Assembly (NCBI RefSeq): GCF_022965805.1
Contig: NC_133101.1
Coordinates: forward strand, 50,052,342-50,116,341
Origin: Primulina eburnea
Lineage: Eukaryota > Streptophyta > Magnoliopsida > Lamiales > Gesneriaceae
Direction: 5' to 3'
DNA length: 64,000 nt
Shown: positions 47,774 to 59,050 of the stretch, piece by piece
How the letters are laid out: the number at the start of each line of letters is the position of its first letter
How positions within the stretch are numbered: position 1 is the stretch's first letter
Position numbers and translations under genes: made by a program
Notes under the pieces: model-generated
What the model saw: only the letters and a program-made list of their open reading frames with translations
Database searches by the model: none
Told to the model about the DNA's origin: nothing

Positions 47774-48706
47774 TGTTGGAAACTAAGTTACGACGTTTAA
47801 CAAATTGCCAACTGATTATGCGAACCAACTGAATCTAGTAAACTGAACTCAGCAACTAGATACAGTAAAATAATCTACGCAACTGAAACGCAACTCAGTT
47901 ATTCTCCTCACCAGATGAACACGTCATTAACAATCGACAGATAGTACCACTACAGTCTGCAACTATTAGTGGGACGCCGCATTTCAGAAGTCACCGAGTA
48001 CGGTTGTCAGAAGAATAACGACGTGGCATATCAACGGATATAATATTCAAACAGCAGTTAATGTTACCGTTGAAATGGAAGCCTATAAATAGATGAAGAG
48101 AGCAGCTGAAATACAACAAAAAACAATCAACTTCGAATCTCATTGAACTTGTTGTTACGCTGCAAAAATCCTCACTTACATTCAAATATCGAAAGCTCAC
48201 GCTTACTTGTTCTATCAATTGAATTCAGGCTACTTATGTGAGCTTATAAGCACTCTGTATTATTTGCTACATTCGTTAAGTCGTGATAAGATCAGTCAAG
48301 GACTGTAAAAACGTTTGTAACTAAGAGTTTCAGTTTTGGCAGTGTTAAGTCCAAGCTGAAGTGGGTCAGTACAAGTCTTGTATTTGATTAAAGTATTTTA
48401 GTGGATATCCTATCTTCGTGATAGAAGGGGTGACGTAGGAGCTATTCAAGTCTCCGAACATCCATAAACAATTGTGTTCTTTTTACTTCAGTTACTATAT
48501 TTCAGTTAGATATTCTATCTTTCAGTCAGTTTCTTTTTCCGCAACTGTTTTCTTCAGTTTAACTGATTGTCATTGACTGACGTGATACCCAGATTCAGTT
48601 TGTAACAGAACTGAATCCCAATCTTCGAAGAGAATATAAAATTTGTTTAAAGTGTTTGTTCAATCCCCCTTCTAAACACTTTTCTTACATCTAACCGATC
48701 CTTTCA
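47774..48706 (+). repeat. 5' LTR of Copia element E
   Basis: TGTTGGAAACTAAG...GATCCTTTCA, 933 bp. It holds a TATA box at 48084. The minus-strand open frame at 47991-48218 recurs in the other LTR and is not a gene. Confidence 0.95.
48084..48091 (+). promoter_or_regulatory. TATA box in the 5' LTR of element E
   Basis: CCTATAAATAGATG, 310 bp into the LTR, followed by a purine-rich leader. The same box is at 58423 in the 3' LTR. Confidence 0.8.
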
Positions 48707-48708
48707 AG

Positions 48709-48720
48709 TGGTATCAGAGC
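48709..48720 (+). promoter_or_regulatory. primer binding site of element E
   Basis: TGGTATCAGAGC, perfect initiator-Met-tRNA complement, two bases after the LTR. Confidence 0.95.
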
Positions 48721-48762
48721 AGTTGTATCTCGTCTCAGAATATCTCACTTAAACTGTTCAGT

Positions 48763-50726
48763 ATGTCTTCTTTTAACAAGATCCCAATGTTTTTCAGAGA
48801 GGACTTTGATGACTGAAAAATAAGAATGCAGGCTCACTTAGCTGCACAAGATGATGATATGTGGTATGTCATAACCAACGGACCCATGAAAATTTTGAAA
48901 GCCAACATAGCTGTTGCCATTACTGATGGGGCACCTCATCGTATAGAGAAGCCCAGAGAAGAATGGACGACAGAGGATAAAAGAAATGCCAATTAGGATA
49001 ATGTGGAAAAGGATATACTATACAGGACGCTGGATAAAGTAACTTTCAGCAAAATCAAAATGTGCAAAACAGCCAAAGAGATTTGGGAAAAGCTGATCCA
49101 GCTTTGCGAAGGGAATGAACAAACCAAAGAAAACGAACTTTCTGTTTCTGTTCAGAAGTTTGATAATATCAAAAATGAGAGCTGGTGAAACAATGCATCA
49201 ATATGATGAAAGAACAAGCTGCATCATCAATGAATTAAATGCACTTGGAAAAATGTACACAAACAAGGAAGTTGCATTGAAAGTAATCAGAGGTCTTCCC
49301 AAGGAGTGGGACGTGAAGACCATGGCAATGAGGGAATCCAAGGATCTGAACAAATTTGAGCTTCATGATTTATTTTCTGATTTGAAATCTTACGAGTTTG
49401 AGCTGCAAACTCGAGAAGGAGAATCTTCTACTCCAGCAGCCATGATTGCGTTAGCTGCTGTTAGAACAGAAACAACTAGTTCAGTTGAAAAAGTTGTTGA
49501 TCAACTAAGCAATGATGCCATGTCATTGTTCATCAAAAAGTTCGGAAGATTCATGAGGAAAAATCAGGGAAATTTTCAGAATAAATATCATAGAAGCAAC
49601 CCCAAGGAGGAATCAAAAGCTTGCTAAAACTGTGGCAAACCTGGTCGCTTCATTGCTGACTGTACCAAACCCAAGAAAGACAGTCCAGGATCAACTGAAA
49701 GAAGGAAGAAACCATATGAGCACAAAAAGAGATCCAAGGATGATAAGAAGTTGTCTAGGAAGAAGCATGAAGTGCTCTTGGCTGAAGAGAGCAAATCAAA
49801 ATGGGCAAAAACTGACAGCGAGGGGTACAGAATCAGAAACTTCATGCAGCTCCAGTGACAGTGAAGAGGAAGTGAAATGTCTGATGGCTGATGATACAGA
49901 ACTGGAGACCAGCAGTCAACAGGTATTTGACTTTAGCTCAACTGATTTTACCAGAGAAGAACTTATTTCAACACTGCATGATATGGTTAGTGAGTATCAT
50001 AAGCTTGCCTTGTCATTTGAAAGGGTTAGAGCAAAGCAAAGTGATCCTATAGACAATAAAACTAAAACTGATGAATCAGTTGATATGTTGAGTCTAAAAA
50101 ATGATATTGCTGAACTCAATACTGAAAGAAGCAAGGAAAAATTAATGATTCAAAAGTTAATGCTTGAAAATTCAAAGCAAACTGAGCTTATTCAGACTTG
50201 GAACAAATCATCTACTGCATTAACTGATATACAGAACTCACAGAAATCAGTTGCTGATAAAACTGGTTTGGGGTTCAGTAACCAAGATGAAATGTTTTCC
50301 AATGATACTCGACCAAAACTGAATATGGATAAAGGGAAATACATTCACTTTGTCAAATCAGTTATGGTACAAGAACAAGCTGAGCCACGTAAACTGGTTG
50401 AACAGCCAACTGAAAGTATGAACAAGGGCAAAAGACATGGCATTGGTTATAGCCCAAAAGTTGTGACTGACTCACGCAGTCAGCCACCAAAACTTTTCAG
50501 CAAAGATTACTCTAATGGCTACTCCAACCACTATAACAGAAAGCATGTTCAGAAAAGATATCGGCTGAACAATCAGTTGAACAATGCAAAATCACATGTT
50601 GTCTCACACTACACACCAAGCACACACAAATCGAGAAAAACCATCTGGAATACAACAACTGGACAGTCAGTTAGACTGATCCAAGTCTGGATTCCTAAAA
50701 GACTAATCAGTTTTGGACCCAAATAG
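48763..50726 (+). pseudogene. Copia gag (element E), broken
   Basis: The start is the ATG at 48763 (MSSFNKIPMF), conserved in element A. UBN2-type gag domain (MWYVITNGP, EEWTTEDKR, AKEIWEKL, EVALKVIRGLPKEWD) over about residues 1-230; zinc-knuckle region at 49622-49663 with a TAA in place of an aromatic codon and His changed to Arg (NCGKPGRFIADC). The charged tail ends GPK-stop at 50726. Lesions are TGA for Trp near 48817, TAG near 48994, a frameshift near 49175, TAA near 49625 and a frameshift near 49825. Length about 650 codons, usual for Sirevirus-like gag. Confidence 0.88.
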
Positions 50727-50743
50727 AAAAGGGTACCAATATT

Positions 50744-53700
50744 ATGTCTTGTGTGTTATTGCAGGTATCAAGTACAAGCAAGGGATCAATCTGGTATCAG
50801 GATAGTTTATGTTCACGACACATGACAGGAGATGCAAACTTGCTATCTCAACTGATCAAGTACACTGGTCCAAACATAAGCTTTGGAGATAATTCCAAAG
50901 GTAAAATCGTGGGTAAGGGTAAGCTTATCCATGGTAACTTTATCATTAATGATATTTTATTAGTTGAGAATCTCAAGTATAATCTGATTAGCATCAGTCA
51001 GCTATGCGATAATGGATTCTCAGTTCAGTTTGACAAACACTCGTGTTCAGTCAAAAGCTCAACTGATGAGATCATCCTAACTGGCGAACGGTGTGGAAAC
51101 ACCTACAAAGTCAGTTGGAATGATCAACCTTATGCACCAGTATGTTTTATCGCGTCAAAATATTCTAAGAACTAGTTGTGGCATAAGAGATTAAATCACC
51201 TGAATTTCAAATATATTGCATATCTGAGTAACTACGATCTTGTCACTGGTTTGCCCAAAATGGATTTTATCAAAGACAAAATTTTTCCAGCATGTCAGTT
51301 TGGTAAACAAGTAAAATCTTCTTTTAAAAACAAGGGTCGTAAATCATCTTCCCGATGCTTAGAGCTGTTGCACATGGATCTATTTGGTCCAATACCGATC
51401 ATGACCTTAGGGGGAATGAAATACACCTTGGTGGTTGTAGACGATTTTTCAAGATTTACTTGGGTTATTTTTCTCAAGACAAAAGACCAAACTGCTGCAC
51501 AACTGATCAAGCTTTTCAAAAGATTATTAAATGAAAAATCAGTTGGTATTGATAGAATCAGATCCGATCGAGGAACTGAATTCATCAATCAAATTCTTTC
51601 AAATTTTTTATAAAATGCTGGAATTAAGCATGAGCTCTCAGCAGCTAGAAATCCTCAGCAAAATGGTGTAGCTGAGAGGAGAAATCGGACTCTTAAAGAA
51701 GCTGCTAGAACAATGCTTGCTGATTATGGTATTTCTCAAATATTTTGGGCAGAGGCAGTAAACACTGCGTGTTATACTCAGAACAGATCAATGATTAATA
51801 AGAATCATATGAAAACACCTTATGAGATCTGGCATGGAAGAAAAAGTGTGGTTTCATACTTCAAAATATTCGGCTGCAGATGTTTTATTCTTGACAATGG
51901 CAAAAACTATACGAAAACTTTTGATGCAAAATCTGCAGAAGGAATATTTCTTGGTTATTCTTCAGTGAGTAAAGCTTACAGAGTTTTTAATAAAAACTCT
52001 TTGAATGTTGAAGAATCTATCCATGTTGTTTTTGAAGAAACTGTACTAACTGGTAAGCCAACTAATACAGTTGAGCTAATTGATAGACTTACAGATATCA
52101 GTTTAGAGAATGATGATGAAGAAAACAATCATATCAATCAAAACAACCTCCAAATACCTGAACCAGAAGTGTTAGATCAATCAGTTGAACCGGAAGTTGT
52201 TGTTAATAATCAGTGGATAGAGCAAACTGATGATATTCAGTTACAAACTGAAAACGCTCCAACTGAAAATGAAAAATTTAGTTGCCCACAGAAGCAGTTG
52301 CTGATTTAGAAGCAACAAACGCTGAACTCTGATTGAAGAAATAACATCCTCCAGAATTGGTGATAGGTAACCTATCTGATCCAGTGAGAACTAGAAATCA
52401 GATGCTCAACTTATTTATTCATTCAGCTTTTGTATCGCAATTAGAACCAAATAAAGTTGATGAAGCTCTTGCTGATCCAAACTGGATAAATGCAATGCAA
52501 GAAGAGCTGAATCAATTTACCCATAACAATGTCTGGAACCAAGTTCCAAGACCAATTTCAAAAATTGCTATAGGTACAAAATGGGTGTACAGGAACAAAC
52601 TGAACGAAGATGGTTCAGTTGTGCGCAACAAAGCAAGGCTATTTGCACAAAGATACAGGCAGGAAGAAGGAATTGATTATGATGAGTCATATGCACCAGT
52701 TGCAAGACTGGAAGCTATCAGAATATTGCTTGCCTATTCTTCATTCAAGAACTTCAAAGTCTACCAAATGGATGTAAAAAGTGCATTCTTAAATTTCCAG
52801 TTGCCAGAGGAAGTATATGTTGAACAACCTCCAGGTTTTGTCAATCATCACTTTCCTGATCATATCTACCATTTGAACAAAGCTCTATATGGTCTTAAAC
52901 AAGCTCCAAGAGCTTGGTACGAAACGCTATCAAAATTTCTAACTGATCACGATTTTTCTGTTGGATCAGTTGATAAACATTGTTCAAATTCTCCAAGAAT
53001 GATCAGATTCTACTCGTTCAAATTTATGTTGATGACATCATATTTGGGTCAACTAACCCCAAATTATGCGAGAAATTTGCTAAGTTGATGCAGGATAAAT
53101 TTGAAATGAGCATGATGGGTGAACTGACATTCTTTCTTGGATTACAAGTGAATCAACTGGAGTCAGGCACTTTTATTAGTCAAACTAAATACAAGAAGGA
53201 GTTGCTGAAGAAATTTGGCATGGAATTGTGTTCAGCTGCAAGTACTCCCATGAGCTCATCAGTAAAATTGGACACTGACCAAGGGAGAATATCAGTTGAG
53301 GCGACACTTTACAGAGATTTAATAGGTTCATTATTGTACCTAACTTCTAGTCGTCCATATATTGTATTTGCTGTATGTATGTGTGCTAGATTTCAAACAA
53401 ATCCTATGCAATCACATTTTACAGCTGCCAAGCGTATTTTGAAATATCTTAAGGGCACACAAAATGTTGGGTTATGTTATTCTAAAGACTCGTCTTTCAA
53501 TTTAGTTGGATATTCAGATGCAGATTATGCAGGATGTAAGCTTGATCGTAAAAGTACAAGTGGATCATGTCAGTTTCTGGGAGACAGACTGATCTCTTGG
53601 TTCAGCAAGAAGCAAACATCCATAGCAACTTCCACAACTGAAGCAGAATATTTTGCTGCTGGAAGCTGCTGTACTCAACTGCTCTGGGTCCAGTAACAAC

Positions 53701-53969
53701 TGAGAGATAATGGAGTTGATGCAAAAGAATCACCCATATGTTGTGACAATACAAGCACGATTGCTATTACCTACAATCCAGTTCTTCACTACAGGACCAA
53801 GCACATAGATGTCAAGCATCACTTCATTAGAGATCATGCCTTGAAGAAGGACATCAGACTGGAATACGTCTCAACTTACCAGCAAGCAGCTGATATCTTC
53901 ACCAAACCACTGGCTGAGATTAAGTTTTCTCATTTTCGCAATATACTTGGATTAATTGATTTATCCTAA
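50744..53969 (+). pseudogene. Copia pol (element E): protease, integrase, RT, RNase H; broken
   Basis: Pol lies in a different frame from gag. The protease reads WYQDSLCSRHMTG, so the active-site DSG is DSL. The integrase zinc motif WHKRLNH...ACQFGK lacks its first Cys; the core DDE residues are present (HMDLFGP, RSDRGTEF, QNGVAERRN). The linker and RT follow ([43 protein letters not shown]). RNase H is complete (GYSDADYAGC, STTEAEYFAA, KHIDVKHHFIRD) and ends at TAA 53967. Breaks are TAG 51173, TAA 51611, a stop and shift near 52307-52357, a shift near 52980 and TAA 53694. Confidence 0.92.
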
Positions 53970-54192
53970 TCAGTTTTTGTTGTTGTCTTGGTTGTTAATT
54001 CATCTGTCGGTTTTACTGTCATTTACTGATCATTCAGTTAGTTCTTTATCCATATGACTCTCAACTGATGTCAGTTAATCTTCTATCAGTTAATTGTATT
54101 AAGTAATTGTGCTTATGATTTACTTGTCAACTGATGAAATTAAGTAATGCAGGAAAATAACAAGACTGAGATAAACTGTAACATCATTTTAT

Positions 54193-54642
54193 TCATTTGA
54201 AGAAATTGTTGCGAATTACATCATACAATTCTTCTTGAACAAAAGCCCTCCACTTGGCCATCCATTGAGTTAAATCTCCAGTGGAAGTCTTATGGAAGCT
54301 GTCAGACTCAGCTATGAGCTCCAGGATACTCCTCTCCTTGTAGAGCATCAGCTCGTAAATGTGGTCTGGTTCGAAAATACTCACAAAATAGGCAACGTGC
54401 AAGCGTTCTCGATATTTCTCCAGTTTTTCCAGCAAAATGGGAGTGGTAGCCATCTCATTCTGCCAAAGAAACTGAAGTTCTTGGAGATCCTCCCAATAGC
54501 GAAGGATTTGATGGAAGACTTCATCTTCCATCTCAACTTTCCTCTTCTCCAGAGCGGCCTTCATGAAATCCTCAGCCATATCCGGAGCTTTTGAACTGCT
54601 TGCATCTGCCATTCTAACTGTTGAATTTCTTTTTGCTGACAT
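54193..54642 (-). CDS. antisense ORF of Copia element E, 149 aa, unknown function
   Basis: This is an intact frame on the strand opposite to gag-pol, 223 bp after pol. It runs ATG (54642) to a stop at 54193. The Ser/Ala-rich N-terminus (MSAKRNSTVRMADASSSKAP) is followed by a helical, Trp-containing core (EVFHQILRYWEDLQELQFLW, IYELMLYKERSILE, DLTQWMAKWR). No signal peptide, membrane segment or known domain is recognised. A homologue sits at the same place and orientation in element F (41067-41477). Antisense extra ORFs are known in several plant LTR elements; what this one does is unknown. It has no stops, although neighbouring gag and pol have many. Confidence 0.7.
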   Translation of the reverse strand: MSAKRNSTVRMADASSSKAPDMAEDFMKAALEKRKVEMEDEVFHQILRYWEDLQELQFLWQNEMATTPILLEKLEKYRERLHVAYFVSIFEPDHIYELMLYKERSILELIAESDSFHKTSTGDLTQWMAKWRAFVQEELYDVIRNNFFK

Positions 54643-55232
54643 GTTTGCAACTAACCGTTCTACTCTTACTTATAGACCAGGACAAGGAAGATGAAAGGAC
54701 AGTGTCATTACAACAGACGTTTACTCTACTAAGCATCAGGATAATTTTAATTAACTTTGATTATATTCTAGTAATTTTAATATGCATGTATTAAGGGGGA
54801 ATAATGGTTTTAAGAGGTTAGCTGAGAAGACAAATGTAAGTAAACTCTCAACTGAAAGGACACAGTCTTACAACTGATCGTTCAGTTGGGTATTTCACTA
54901 ATCTTCTCGTATAAATTAACTAATTAACCATATTATATTCCAAATCAAGTGACGTGATTGTCTGCTATCTAATGATGGATTTTATTTTTTAAAAAAAACG
55001 TGGACGTATATTAACCGTTTAAATTGTACACACGCTTACACCACACGCTCACACGTTTTCATTCAAAAATTTCTATGGACTAACACGTGTCCAGAATTTG
55101 AATAGTCACGTACATATGTACCATTCCCCGATTCATTTCAGTTTCTTCTTACGCATACATCAATTCTCAAGAGAAAACTCATACATTCCGAGCTTGTATC
55201 TTGTAAAATTTCAGGTTTTCTTGATCTCAGAA
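54643..55232. other. spacer between the divergent antisense ORF and env-like gene, element E
   Basis: About 590 bp, AT-rich, with AACTGA words. The right part has two T-rich tracts ending TTTCAG (near 55214) and ATCTCAG (near 55230) just before the env-like ATG, resembling splice acceptors. The divergent arrangement could also house a bidirectional promoter; no convincing TATA box. Confidence 0.45.
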
Positions 55233-57994
55233 ATGGCAAATCAAATTTCGGCACATTTATTGAACGCTATGGCTATCAATTTTGAATCGGCCCTATCAAT
55301 CGGAGAAGCCGATGTGAAGAATGTCTTTCTGAAGCTTGAATCAGCAGGGTTGAAAACATTCTTAGGACAATTCTCACAAGAGATCTATCCGAAGGAACTT
55401 CAAGACTTCTACTCAAATGGATTTATCAACTCTTATGGAAGCATCGTCTCTACTGCCAACAATCACTTGCTGACCATCTCTGAAGATTCACTTGGAGAAA
55501 TATTTTTGCTGCCTTCTGATGGGTTAGCACAACTTGCTGCTGTCAAAGCATATGATGTCGAAGAGATGCAAACTTTACTTTCTACTGATGGACGGAAAAT
55601 CAAAGTTTCCGATCCAAAGAAGGAACTAAAGCACGAGGTTCAGTTACTAGCTGACATTGTAGCCAAGGGGCTATTGGCAAAGGCAGGATCCTTTGCTGCT
55701 TTAACTTTGGAGAAATTTCAAGCTATTACAGTCATCATGACTGGACGAAGACTCAATTGGAAGCACCTCATCTTCAATATCTTGAAGAATATGTTCTCTT
55801 CCACCAAGCAGTCTAAAGGTTTTGCTATTCAGCTGAGCTGGTTGATGAAAGTCAGAGGGTTAGTAGCTGATGATTTAGAGCGATTATCTAAATTCAAAGT
55901 GTTCACTACCAAGAATATCCTGCCACCAAAAACTAAGTTGGACATATCTCCTGATAAATTCATTAAGATCAAAAAAGAGACTGGGACGGAGCAGGCTGCT
56001 CCCAAATCTTTTCAGATTGCCACGACTCTAGCACAGAAGAAGATTTCTAAGCGCAAACTGTTTGTCAGTGTTTCTGATACAAACAAGACCCCATCTCCTC
56101 CAATTGTCAAGAAACCTCGGACCCTGAAAATCAAACCTATTGCTACAATTGAAGTCTTCCCAACTGATAGATTGTTGAAATCAGGAGCTCAACAAGCAAT
56201 ACCAGCTGTTCCTTTGAAGGCAGTCTCAACTGAGCACTCAACTGAGGATCAGTTACCCTTGTTCACTACTCTGCCAAAGATGAAAATCACTGAATCTAGT
56301 GATAAAGCAAGACTTGCTGGAGTAAAGGCTCCACTTATTACCATTTCTCGTTACTCTCCTTTACCTTTTGCCAGACCAACCGGAGTTGTGCTCAGAGAGG
56401 GGATTGATGCAACTACATCTGGATTAACCATTCCTCACATTCTGACTGACTCCAAGGGCAAGGGTAAAATTCAAGAGGAACCTAGACCTTCGAATGTCGT
56501 TCAAACTCACATTGATCTGATTTGGCAAGAAGTCAATCACTTTGCTGAAGAGAAACTCCAAGTTTTTGAATAATTGGTGAATTTCAGAGTTCGTGTTTTT
56601 GCCAAGGACATACTCAAAAAATCTAAGCTGAAAAGATTTATTGCTCTGGAAAGAGTAGTGCTAAAGATGGTCAAGGCCTCTTCGATTTATCAAGCTTTGC
56701 AGAGGAAGAAGTATTTCTTTGACCTCTCAAGAGAATAGAAGCTGTAGCAAATTGTTGCTGAGCTTCGGCAAAATTGAAATCCCATCAGTCCCACTGCATT
56801 CAATGACAAAGTAGTACATGCACAACTGGAAACATATTTAATTCAACTGCAAGCAGAAATTAAGCACTGGGAAATGGATCAAGAACTGATCCTCCCAGTA
56901 GCATCTCAAGAAACTGAAACCGAAGAACTAGCTGAACGGTAAGCTGGAGAGCCTGCTAAGGATACTACTGCTACATTTTCTCAGCAAGCAGATGTCTCCT
57001 CATCTCACTTGCTCCATCTTCATCCTTATCAGTACCTCCCATTGATGATCCAAAGATGTATTCAGAAGCTTATTTGACACTGGTGCATATTGATGAAATC
57101 ATTCAATCAGTGGTTCAAGAAGCTTCAACCGATGAGCCCTTTTCAGTTGATCACTCCGCTGATCAAGCAGCTGAAGAGAATCCGATTTCAACTGAAGAAC
57201 CAGTTAAGGCAGCCGTTTCTGAACCAAATGATCAAGCCATATTGTCTGCTCAGTCACCAGATCACCAAAATCTCCCAACTGACGAGTCAGCTCGTACGTC
57301 AGATGATTATCAAGCAGAAGCATTGGTTCATGAACCTCTAGCGGAAGATCCTGCAATCTCTCCCACTCAGCAGGAAAGCTCAATTGATGAACACCATCAG
57401 TCTTCACCTCATCCTGTTCAAGCAGAAGTAACTGAAACAGTTGTTCCAGCACCGAATGTTGCTGAAATATCTGAAAGAACCTTGGTGGTATTTGATCAAA
57501 TATCTCAGGTAGCTGGAGCGTCGGAACAGCCAGAACTTCATTCTGCCAAAGATCTTGATTTAATTCTTGAAGAAATTCAGGAAATTCAGAATCATATACA
57601 TACTGATTTGTACAAGATTCAACATACTCAATTAGAACACTCTCTGAAGATCGAACATTCTGAAGCATTCAACTCAGAGAAATTAAAAGCTATTCAAGAA
57701 GCCTTAACCTCTGTTTCTCAATCAGTTGATGCTATTCAGAAGAACAAAGGTTTGGCCTTTAGTCTCTCCGTCACTCAAGACGTTATCAGCAAACAAGTTG
57801 AAAATCTGGAGACACTTGTAACAAGAAAATTCGACTCGTTGCAAACAACAGTGGTCATCGCTGTCTCGACCTTATCCACTACTGTAAATATTCTATCAAC
57901 CCATGTTCGTAAATTATCTCTTCAGATGGGCTTATCTGACAAAAAGGGGGAAGAGATTAAAGAGCTTCTAGATCAACAGAAGAAGAGCAGTTAA
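55233..57994 (+). pseudogene. Copia env-like gene of element E (two open parts)
   Basis: The start ATG at 55233 (MANQISAHLLNAM) opens 446 codons to the TAA at 56571. Conserved N-terminal domain, about residues 1-240 (VFLKLESAGLKTFLG, SNGFINS, FLLPSDGLAQL, LLADIVAKGLLAKAGSF, LTLEKFQAIT, LNWKHLIFNILKNM). A Lys/Pro/Ser-rich disordered middle follows. After stops at 56571-56946 a second open frame (about 57056-57994, 312 codons) carries an acidic region and a helical, coiled-coil-like C-terminus (QEIQNHIHTDLYKIQ, VRKLSLQMG). No clear signal peptide; only a weak hydrophobic stretch (TTVVIAVSTLSTTVNIL). Sirevirus envelope-like genes occupy this place. Some Gesneriaceae proteins I recall as labelled splicing factor 3B-like share this N-terminal pattern. 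Confidence 0.72.
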
Positions 57995-58100
57995 TTTTGA
58001 GTTATTGATTGTAACATTGAGTTCAGTTGTTTATGTTATCTACGATGAGTGATGAGTTCAGTTAATCAGATATTCTGTGCTTAATTTTGTCAAACACCTT

Positions 58101-58112
58101 AAAGGGGGAAAT
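58101..58112 (+). promoter_or_regulatory. polypurine tract of element E
   Basis: AAAGGGGGAAAT abuts the 3' LTR and primes plus-strand DNA synthesis. Confidence 0.92.
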
Positions 58113-59045
58113 TGTTGGAAACTAAGTTACGGCGTTTAACAAATTGCCAACTGATTATGCGAACCAACTGAATCTAGAAAACTGAACTCAGCAACTGAAT
58201 ACAGTAAACTGATCTACGCAACTGAAACGCAACTCAGTTATTCTCCTCACCGGCTGAACACGTCATTAACAACTGACAGATAGTACCACTACAGTCTGCA
58301 ACTATTAGTGGGACGCCACATTTCAGAAGTCACCGAGTACGGTTGTCAGAAGAATAACGACGTGGCATATCAACGGATATAATATTCAAACAGCAGTTAA
58401 TGTTACCGTTGAAATGGAAGCCTATAAATAGATGAAGAGAGCAGCTGAAATACAACAAAAAACAATTAACTTCGAATCTCATTGAACTTGTTGTTACGCT
58501 GCAAAAATCCTCACTTACATTCAAATATCGAAAGCTCACGCTTACTTGTTCTATCAATAGCATTCAGGCTACTTATGTGAGCTTATAAGCACTCTCTATT
58601 ATTTGCTACATTCGTTAAGTCGTGATAAGATCAGTCAAAGACTGTAAAAACGTTTGTAACTAAGAGTTTCAGTTTTGGCAGTGTTAAGTCCAAGCTGAAG
58701 TGAGTCAGTACAAGTCTTGTATTTGATCAAAGTATTTTAGTGGATATCCTATCTTTGTGATAGAAGGGGTGACGTAGGAGCTATTCAAGTCTCCGAACAT
58801 CCATAAACAATTGTGTTCTTTTTACTTCAGTTACTATATTTCAGTTAGATATTCTATCTTTCAGTCAGTTTCTTTTTCCGCAATTGTTTTCTTCAGTTTA
58901 ACTGATTGTCATTGACTGACATGATACCCAGATTCAGTTTGTAACATAACTGAATCCCAATCTTCGAAGAGAATATAAAATTTGTTTAAAGTGTTTATTC
59001 AACCCCCCTTCTAAACACTTTTCTTTCATCTAACCGATCCTTTCA
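58113..59045 (+). repeat. 3' LTR of Copia element E
   Basis: 933 bp, the same length as the 5' LTR. TATA box at 58423-58430. Right target copy TGACC at 59046-59050. Confidence 0.95.
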
Positions 59046-59050
59046 TGACC

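Larger units (their letters stand above)
47774..59045 (+). mobile_element. complete Copia retrotransposon E (Sirevirus-like) with antisense ORF and env-like gene
   Basis: The element is 11,272 bp. Its two LTRs are 933 bp each and differ at about 25 positions (17 transitions, 8 transversions, counted by eye, 2.7%). The target duplication TGACC is perfect (47769-47773 and 59046-59050). Order: LTR, primer site, gag, pol (protease, integrase, RT, RNase H), antisense ORF, env-like gene, polypurine tract, LTR. Gag and pol carry at least ten stops or shifts, so it cannot move by itself. At commonly used plant rates the LTR divergence suggests one to two million years. It is inserted in a family B LTR. 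Confidence 0.95.

Noticed and set aside
57204..57668. 154-codon frame on the minus strand
   Set aside because: Shadow of the env-like C-terminal frame on the plus strand, with no counterpart in the other two env-like copies.
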